This document shows positions 4,405 to 9,788 of a DNA stretch of 11,561 nucleotides, piece after piece. The notes under the pieces are model-generated. The model saw only the letters and a list, made by a program, of their open reading frames with translations, was not told the DNA's origin and did not search any database. The position numbers and the translations under genes are program-made. Numbering within the stretch: position 1 is the first letter of the stretch; the number at the start of each line of letters is the position of its first letter. The DNA comes from Dehalococcoidia bacterium (GTDB lineage: Bacteria; Chloroflexota; Dehalococcoidia; JACPQF01), in the NCBI GenBank assembly GCA_030650265.1, contig JAUSEJ010000045.1, positions 1-11,561 on the forward strand. The letters run 5' to 3'.

Positions 4405-6941
4405 TCGAGTTTGAAAACGTCACCTTTGCTTACCCCGGAAGGGAACCGGTCCTCGCAGGATTCAACTTGAGCGTGGCCGAGGGAAGCTTTGTCTCCCTCA
4501 TTGGCCGCAACGCCTCTGGGAAATCCACGATTGTAAAACTGCTAAATGGATTACTGCTTCCTCAAGGCGGATCCGTGACGGTTGATGGACGGCAGACCGA
4601 TCAGGGTGCGCACATAAGGGAAATTCGTAAGATGGTTCAACTTGTGTTTCAGAACCCCGATAACCAAGTGGTCGGGGTAACGGTAGAGGAGGATATCGCT
4701 TTCGGCTTGGTGAACCTGGGTATTACCTGGCCGGAAATGGGGAAAAGAATCGACGAGGCCCTTGATTTCACCAGGCTGCGTCCGCTGCGGTCCCGTCCGG
4801 TAGCCGAACTTTCAGGAGGAGAGAAGCAACGTGTGGCCATAGCGGGAGTTCTTGTCATGACGCCTAAATGTGTGATTCTCGACGAGGCGACATCCATGCT
4901 GGACGACGAGGGCAGGGTCGAGGTTCTCCGCCTCGTTCAATTGATGAACAAGGAAATGGGCATGACGGTTATCCAGATCACACAGCACCTTGATGAGGTT
5001 TTGGAAAGCGACAGGATTGTTGTACTCGATGGGGGATGCATCGTGTTGGAGGGGACGCCGTCGAACATATTTGCTCATCCTGATAGGCTCCAGGCTTTCG
5101 GCCTGGTTGCTCCGTCGGTGGTTCGTCTCGGACAGGAGCTAGTAGGGATCGGGGTAGACGTTTCTTTGCCGCTCCTGCGTCTGTCAGATCTGGACCGGGT
5201 GCTGGCATCTCCTGTCCTCACGACGTTGTCGACGGCCTTTGTTGGCCAAAGCACCAGGCCAAACGTTTCTGATGATCGCGATGCCGCCTCGATCAGAGGG
5301 CGTTCTGGCAAAGGATGTTTGCGAATAGAACTCAGGAATGTGTCCTTCGCCTACAACTGCGGTCGGGCTGATGAGGTGATAGCCTTGAGAGGTGTGCAAG
5401 CTGCCATCGCAGCCGATGAGGTTGTGGCCATTCTGGGTCGGCAGGGATCGGGAAAATCGACTCTCCTACAGCATCTCAACGGACTCCTGCAGCCTACCAG
5501 TGGGCAAGTGCTAGTTGACGGTGGGCTGCTCAATTCTCAGCGGGCTGCGGCTCTCCGGGCTAGAGTAGCCATGGTGTTCCAGTATCCGGAGCACCAGCTA
5601 TTCGCGCCAACTGTCTTCGATGACATTGCCTTCGCGGCAAGACAGCGATCGTTGACGGCTTCCGAGGTAGCGCAGCGGGTCAGCGACGCCGCTGCCTTAG
5701 TCCGACTCGATCTGGACCGTCAGGGAAGCCGACGTCCCCTTGAATTGAGTGGCGGTGAGCGAAGGAGGGCTGCTATCGCCGGGGCGCTGGTCGGTTGCCC
5801 TTCCATCCTACTGCTAGACGAGCCCATGTCCGGACTGGATCCCCTGGCCCGCCTGGAGCTTGCCGCCATTATTCGTAGTCTGCGCGCGGAGGCGGGAATG
5901 GGTATCGTTCTAGTAAGTCACTCGCTGGAAGAGGCTCTATCGGTAGCTGATAGGCTGATAGTTATGGACAGGGGAACGATCGCCTTCGACGGGAGTCCTG
6001 ACGATCTGTTTCGACAGGCCGAAAGCCTCACTCGCTGGGGTCTGCAGTTGCCTATTGTCTTTCAGTTCGTCGAATCCCTCCGTGAATCTGAGAAAGGGTT
6101 CAGGGGACTGGGGTCAGGGGTTGGTGGACGGGCACTTCCTTCCTTACTCCCGACCCCCGATCCCCGACCCCTTGTTGTCACAAGCACTTTGCACCGTCTC
6201 GACCCGCGAACCAAGCTCCTTGTCGGCCTGACGTTGACGGCCGGGCTATTTGCTGCCAACACCTACCCGCCGCTGCTGGCTCTAGCGCTAGTGGCTCCCC
6301 TCCTATGCCGGCTGTCCCGTTACCCACTGATGAGTGTGCTCGGATCGCTGAGACCAATTCTTATGGTACTCGTCGGCGCCTCTTTTCTTCACCTTTTCGC
6401 CAGCCCCGGGCCCTACTATGCCGAATTCGGACCGTTTAAGCTCAGTCAGCCCGGGGTGGCAGAGGCAGGCATGGTAGATTTGCGACTGGCTTCGTTCATG
6501 ATAATCGCGGCTCTTTTGACATGGACCACGTCGCCGATGGCTATGGCAGAAGGAGTTGAGCGTCTGCTATCGCCGCTGGCGCGATTTGGCGTCCCGATCC
6601 GGGATCTGTCAATGATGGTTGGCATCGCCTTGCGCTTCGTTCCGACCCTGACATCCGAGTTGCAGAGGCTGGTGAAGGTCCAGTCCGCCAGAGGCGTCGA
6701 TTTCTCGCAGGGTGGTTTGATTCGCAGGGCGCGAAAACTGGCACCTTTAGTGATTCCACTGATCATTACGACGATGGAGAGAAGCGACGAGCTAGCCATT
6801 GCGATGGAGTCCCGATGTTACAGCGGCCAGGTGAGAAGTCGGTTTTACCAGCTACGTTTTACCGGCCTGGACTTCGTGATCCTTGCCGGCTGCCTAGTCT
6901 ACTTGTCCGGTCTGCTCGTGGCTTCTCGCTTTGGCCAATAG
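4401..6941 (+). CDS. ECF transporter energising module: EcfA-EcfA-EcfT fusion in one polypeptide
   Basis: This 846-residue protein combines three subunits that are usually separate. ATPase 1 (about 1-285) has Walker A GRNASGKST (35-43), Q-loop VFQNPDNQ (Q84), signature LSGGEKQR (137-144), Walker B VILDEA (D161, E162) and switch H196. ATPase 2 (about 308-555) has GRQGSGKST (346-354), VFQYPEHQ (Q394), LSGGERRR (449-456), LLLDEP (D473, E474) and H507. All catalytic residues are present in both halves. A low-complexity linker (about 563-593) leads into an EcfT domain (594-846) with hydrophobic segments at about 604-638, 648-668, 697-711 and 823-843, and the two coupling-helix signatures SARGVDF (762-768) and MESRCYSG (802-809). 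EcfT couples ATP hydrolysis to the S component, here most likely BioY encoded at the start of the operon. The ATG overlaps the ligase stop. The reading frame is open throughout, so the fusion is real unless a sequencing error hides a stop. Confidence 0.94.
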   Translation: MIEFENVTFAYPGREPVLAGFNLSVAEGSFVSLIGRNASGKSTIVKLLNGLLLPQGGSVTVDGRQTDQGAHIREIRKMVQLVFQNPDNQVVGVTVEEDIAFGLVNLGITWPEMGKRIDEALDFTRLRPLRSRPVAELSGGEKQRVAIAGVLVMTPKCVILDEATSMLDDEGRVEVLRLVQLMNKEMGMTVIQITQHLDEVLESDRIVVLDGGCIVLEGTPSNIFAHPDRLQAFGLVAPSVVRLGQELVGIGVDVSLPLLRLSDLDRVLASPVLTTLSTAFVGQSTRPNVSDDRDAASIRGRSGKGCLRIELRNVSFAYNCGRADEVIALRGVQAAIAADEVVAILGRQGSGKSTLLQHLNGLLQPTSGQVLVDGGLLNSQRAAALRARVAMVFQYPEHQLFAPTVFDDIAFAARQRSLTASEVAQRVSDAAALVRLDLDRQGSRRPLELSGGERRRAAIAGALVGCPSILLLDEPMSGLDPLARLELAAIIRSLRAEAGMGIVLVSHSLEEALSVADRLIVMDRGTIAFDGSPDDLFRQAESLTRWGLQLPIVFQFVESLRESEKGFRGLGSGVGGRALPSLLPTPDPRPLVVTSTLHRLDPRTKLLVGLTLTAGLFAANTYPPLLALALVAPLLCRLSRYPLMSVLGSLRPILMVLVGASFLHLFASPGPYYAEFGPFKLSQPGVAEAGMVDLRLASFMIIAALLTWTTSPMAMAEGVERLLSPLARFGVPIRDLSMMVGIALRFVPTLTSELQRLVKVQSARGVDFSQGGLIRRARKLAPLVIPLIITTMERSDELAIAMESRCYSGQVRSRFYQLRFTGLDFVILAGCLVYLSGLLVASRFGQ
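6093..6174 (+). repeat. G/C-rich imperfect palindrome inside the transporter gene, at the ATPase 2-EcfT junction
   Basis: A G-rich arm (about 6093-6125, with repeated GGGGTCAGGGG-like units) is roughly the reverse complement of a C-rich arm (about 6144-6174, with CCCGACCCCCGATCCCCGACC). Lined up by eye, about 22 of 30 positions match. The element stays in frame and encodes the Gly- and Pro-rich linker GFRGLGSGVGGRALPSLLPT and a few residues beyond. Its strand asymmetry and low complexity are unlike the flanking coding sequence. Confidence 0.6.
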
Positions 6942-6956
6942 CAGCTTTCATGGCGA

Positions 6957-7808
6957 CTATCGCTCAGACGGTTTGTCAGGCGATGGCGAATCGGCATATT
7001 TGACACAGATATACAGGTCCTCCTTTGCCTGCAACCCGTACCTGCAAGAAGTAACTTCACCAAACTCATCGGTGAAATTGTAGACTTGGACGGAAAAACC
7101 GATCAGCGTCAATCTGTCTTTGTAGTCGGTCTCATAGATTCTGACGTGGTCGCATTGACCGAAAACCTTCTCTCTGTCTTTGGGCAGCACTGCGCTTTCC
7201 TCGTAGGTGTTGGCTGACGAAAGCGAGATCGGGACCTGGAGAATGGCCCAGCCGCCCGGTTTCAGCACTCTCAGCAACTCTGACATAGCCTTCCGATCGT
7301 CCGGAACGTGTTCCAGAACGTGATTACAGATGATGACGTCAAATACATTGTCGCCATAGGCTATATTGGTAATATCAATTTTCACCGCCGCCAACGGGGA
7401 ATCGAGGTCAGCGCTAACGTAGGACAGATTAGAGAGTTCTCTAAGGGCTTTCTGGAGGTTTCTTTCCGGCGCAATGTGCAGTACACGGTGGGCCTCCTGG
7501 AACATCGTCGTCCTATTCTTGAGGTACAGGTACATGAGCCGCTCTCTAAAGGACGAGTGGCAGCGAGGGCACAGCGCAAATTCGAAAGCGCCGCCTGCTA
7601 TGTTCTTCTCTCTCAATACTGGAATATCTGACCGGTCCGACAGAAACCGCCTAAAATGTCCGTGACAAAAAGGACATTCGACGTTTCGTCCGGAATAGAG
7701 AAAGAAGAGCGCATAGTATTTGAGTCGAACGCACCATATTTTGAATTCGGGCCAATAGTTCTTGGGAACGACTTTCTTGGCCAAAGCTCTGGTCTGGGAG
7801 CGTATCAT
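6957..7808 (-). CDS. Class I SAM-dependent methyltransferase with an N-terminal Cys-rich (probable zinc) module
   Basis: The product has 283 residues. Residues 45-83 hold two CxxC pairs (CPFC at 45-48 and CPRC at 80-83, followed by HSSFRERL), arranged like a zinc ribbon. The Rossmann methyltransferase core follows: VLHIAPERNL (109-118) takes the place of SAM motif I, VSADLD (131-136) is the acidic-loop strand, DVIICNHVLEHVPDD (157-171) is motif II, and VLKPGGWAILQVP (181-193) is the post-motif III strand. Methyltransferases of this form often occur near surface-polysaccharide or lipid modification genes, but the substrate cannot be told. The start at 7808 is preceded by AAAAGGGA. The gene lies 45 bases downstream of the radical SAM gene on the same strand, so the two are probably one operon. 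Its stop is 15 bases from that of the convergent transporter gene, with no terminator hairpin visible between them. Confidence 0.87.
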   Translation of the reverse strand: MIRSQTRALAKKVVPKNYWPEFKIWCVRLKYYALFFLYSGRNVECPFCHGHFRRFLSDRSDIPVLREKNIAGGAFEFALCPRCHSSFRERLMYLYLKNRTTMFQEAHRVLHIAPERNLQKALRELSNLSYVSADLDSPLAAVKIDITNIAYGDNVFDVIICNHVLEHVPDDRKAMSELLRVLKPGGWAILQVPISLSSANTYEESAVLPKDREKVFGQCDHVRIYETDYKDRLTLIGFSVQVYNFTDEFGEVTSCRYGLQAKEDLYICVKYADSPSPDKPSER

Positions 7809-7853
7809 GCCTGGTCCCTTTTAATACATCGTGTTTCGCTATCGCCGAAAGGA

Positions 7854-9395
7854 CTATGAACTCAAATGGATCTGTTGCGATAGCCTCCTCAGTGCCCGAC
7901 TGACCGTTCTTGCGCCCAATAGAAAAGTCTTCTTGGCGTACAGCGGCATTGCGCTTGCGTTCATAGTTCCGCTCAACAAAAGGCGCACGGCCTGCAGTCT
8001 TTTGCCTTCGTTCTGAACTTCTATCCAATCGTGTTCAGTGACGCCCGGCAGATTCATGATGAGGGTCATATCGGGGTCCCAGATCTCCCATTTGCCCAGC
8101 GCCTTGTCAGGAATTAGTGAGTGTTTCAGCGCAATCCCCCATAAATGGCTGCCCGGAAAAGGAGTGGTCATCGACCAACTGAACAGGTCGATCTTGTTCT
8201 CCCTGATCAGTTTCCTTGCAAACGCCAACGTGAGCTTGCTGTCCTCTTTGTTCTCAAATCGTAGTTCTCCGTTCTCTTCCCACACGTTGAAGGCCATCAG
8301 GAGGGCCAGCGTCTTCATCCCGTGGTTCTTGAACATGGTAAGGGCCTCTTCAATTTGGGCAACTGTCACGTTCTTCTTGATTCCCCGCAAAGTACGATCA
8401 TTCCCGCTTTCGACACCAAACATTCCCAGCCAGCACCCGGCCTTAGCCATCTTCCGGGCAAGTTCATCGTCCATGTTACCTGCCCGCATGTGGACCTTCC
8501 AAGAAATGTCCAGTCCCCGTCTAACGATTTCGTCGCAGACCGCTTTGGCCCAGTTCAGATTCGCATTAAACTCGTCCGCCACGTCAAAGAACTCACTTAT
8601 CCCGAATCGAGTACAAATCTCCTCCATTTCATCCACGACATTCTCTGGCGATCGCGCCCGATACCATGGTTTCTGCAGCTTCCAGACTGGATTAGAGCAG
8701 AACACGCAATCGAACGGGCATCCGCGAGCCGAGATAAGCGACGTGTCCAACTTTAGTTTCTTGTAGAAGTGCCCAGGGTAGCTTTTCAAGTCTAGCAGGT
8801 CCCTGGCAGGAAATGGAATCGAGTCGAGGTCCTCGATCGGCGGGCGGTGAGCGTTGACCTTGATCTCACCGTCTGCCCACAGCGCTGTCCCGAGAATGGA
8901 ATTGTCTTTGCTCCCACGGTTGAAGTTCCTGAGGATTTCGAGAAAGGTTATCTCCCCTTCCCCCATGACGATGATGTCGGTAGCGGACTGCTGTAGGCCT
9001 TCGTGCGGCATTATCGTCGGATGGGGCCCGCCGCATACGATCAAGAGCGAAGGATTGATTCCTCTTGCTTCATTCGCGATGCGGTATGCTTCTCTTGCTC
9101 CCTGCGTTGTGGTAGAGATTCCGAGGACGTCCGGGTTGAATATCCTTATCTCTTCGACTATTCTCGCTACTCCCTCGCGGGGACCATCGAGAACCTTGAT
9201 CTCCAAACCGTCAAGATGCCTTCTTGCATAGGCGGCGATATAGAGGAGCCCCAGAGGCGGGTGAACAAAGTCCATGGTTACTCTGGCACCGGTCGTGAGT
9301 GAATTCACGAGGAGGACTTTCAAATGCCACCTTCTTTGCAATCTTCTCTCAGGGTCATCCGTGGGGATGGATGGGCAGTTTGATTTGCTCGGCAT
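7854..9395 (-). CDS. B12-binding domain radical SAM protein (class B-like)
   Basis: The protein has up to 513 residues. An N-terminal cobalamin-binding-type domain (about 25-160) begins LKVLLVNSL and contains PPLGLLYIAAY, GISTTTQGA, CGGPHPTIMP and MGEGEITFLEIL. Its loop after the second strand reads LDGPREGV and lacks the DxHxxG His, as usual in this class, so cobalamin would bind without a His ligand. The radical SAM domain follows, with CxxxCxxC at C226, C230 and C233 (ARGCPFDCVFC), the SAM-contact segment GVESGND (327-333) and a C-terminal TPFPGS segment. Such enzymes commonly methylate unactivated carbons or rearrange substrates; the substrate here is unknown. The start is uncertain. ATG 9395 has no clear ribosome binding site and adds 24 residues unlike the family, whereas TTG 9323, just before KVLLVN and preceded by AAGGTGG, fits the domain boundary better. 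It is followed closely by the methyltransferase gene. Confidence 0.9.
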   Translation of the reverse strand: MPSKSNCPSIPTDDPERRLQRRWHLKVLLVNSLTTGARVTMDFVHPPLGLLYIAAYARRHLDGLEIKVLDGPREGVARIVEEIRIFNPDVLGISTTTQGAREAYRIANEARGINPSLLIVCGGPHPTIMPHEGLQQSATDIIVMGEGEITFLEILRNFNRGSKDNSILGTALWADGEIKVNAHRPPIEDLDSIPFPARDLLDLKSYPGHFYKKLKLDTSLISARGCPFDCVFCSNPVWKLQKPWYRARSPENVVDEMEEICTRFGISEFFDVADEFNANLNWAKAVCDEIVRRGLDISWKVHMRAGNMDDELARKMAKAGCWLGMFGVESGNDRTLRGIKKNVTVAQIEEALTMFKNHGMKTLALLMAFNVWEENGELRFENKEDSKLTLAFARKLIRENKIDLFSWSMTTPFPGSHLWGIALKHSLIPDKALGKWEIWDPDMTLIMNLPGVTEHDWIEVQNEGKRLQAVRLLLSGTMNASAMPLYAKKTFLLGARTVSRALRRLSQQIHLSS

Positions 9396-9433
9396 ACTTG
9401 TTCTCGTAGCACTCCACCAGATGGGTCGAACGG

Positions 9434-9442
9434 ATTATAGCA
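9434..9442 (-). promoter_or_regulatory. Extended -10 promoter of the radical SAM/methyltransferase unit
   Basis: The minus strand reads TGCTATAAT here, a perfect extended -10 element and identical to the one before bioY. No good -35 box is seen at the usual distance. Transcription would begin near 9427, upstream of both candidate start codons of the radical SAM gene (9395 and 9323), so it does not decide between them. Confidence 0.6.
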
Positions 9443-9581
9443 GAATTGCGTCTGGTGTGCGTTGGAAGACGGATCTTGATAGAGATTACAGGGCGGGCAT
9501 CTTCTCCATAGCCTTTATCGTCCCCTATATTGCCAAATTGACATGCGACTGACATTGTCCAAGATGGGCCGAGGATAAGTC

Positions 9582-9610
9582 TTGACAAAACCGGTGAGGC
9601 GGCGTATATT
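9582..9610 (+). promoter_or_regulatory. Sigma70-type promoter of the glycosidase gene
   Basis: TTGACA (9582-9587, perfect -35) is followed by exactly 17 bases and TATATT (9605-9610, 5 of 6 at -10). This is the best two-box promoter in the window. The start near 9617 would leave an untranslated leader of about 170 bases before GTG 9789. Confidence 0.75.
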
Positions 9611-9776
9611 GCTCTACGTTGGTGAATTGCGGCTTTCTGACTGTTGTCCTTAGACGTCAGTGGTAGCTTCTCAGCAGCGATTTCGATGGACTACGTTGAA
9701 ATGCGTAGATATGCCGGGTCATGATCTCTGGCCGATCCTGGCTTGACATTGCACCGGTGCTCTTGCCCGTTGTCTC

Positions 9777-9784
9777 GGAGGTGA
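9777..9784 (+). promoter_or_regulatory. Strong ribosome binding site fixing the GTG start of the glycosidase
   Basis: GGAGGTGA is a full-length match to the anti-Shine-Dalgarno sequence and ends 4 bases before GTG 9789. The same frame has a TGA at 9744-9746 and no ATG, GTG or TTG codon between that stop and 9789, so GTG 9789 is the only sensible start. Confidence 0.85.
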
Positions 9785-9788
9785 AAAA

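Larger units (their letters stand above)
9396..9788. other. Divergent intergenic region (393 bases)
   Basis: This region separates the minus-strand radical SAM unit from the plus-strand glycosidase gene. It holds one promoter on each strand (9434-9442 minus, 9582-9610 plus) and a glycosidase leader of about 170 bases. Within the leader I see only small inverted repeats: CTGAC/GTCAG at 9637-9641 and 9656-9660, and the 10-base palindrome GCACCGGTGC at 9751-9760. I found no convincing gene, tRNA or recognisable riboswitch. Confidence 0.6.

Noticed and set aside
8038..8766. Open frame of 242 codons on the plus strand within the radical SAM gene
   Set aside because: It lies wholly opposite the CxxxCxxC-containing gene, and its Ser-rich translation without motifs is typical of an antisense shadow.
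876..9599. AACCGGTGAGG occurs at 876-886 and again at 9589-9599, both near promoters
   Set aside because: An 11-base match between two places in a window of this size is expected by chance, and the two copies sit differently relative to their promoters (upstream versus inside the spacer).
9743..9771. Second TTGACA (9743-9748) close to the glycosidase start
   Set aside because: There is no -10-like hexamer 16-18 bases downstream, while the TTGACA/TATATT pair at 9582-9610 is complete.
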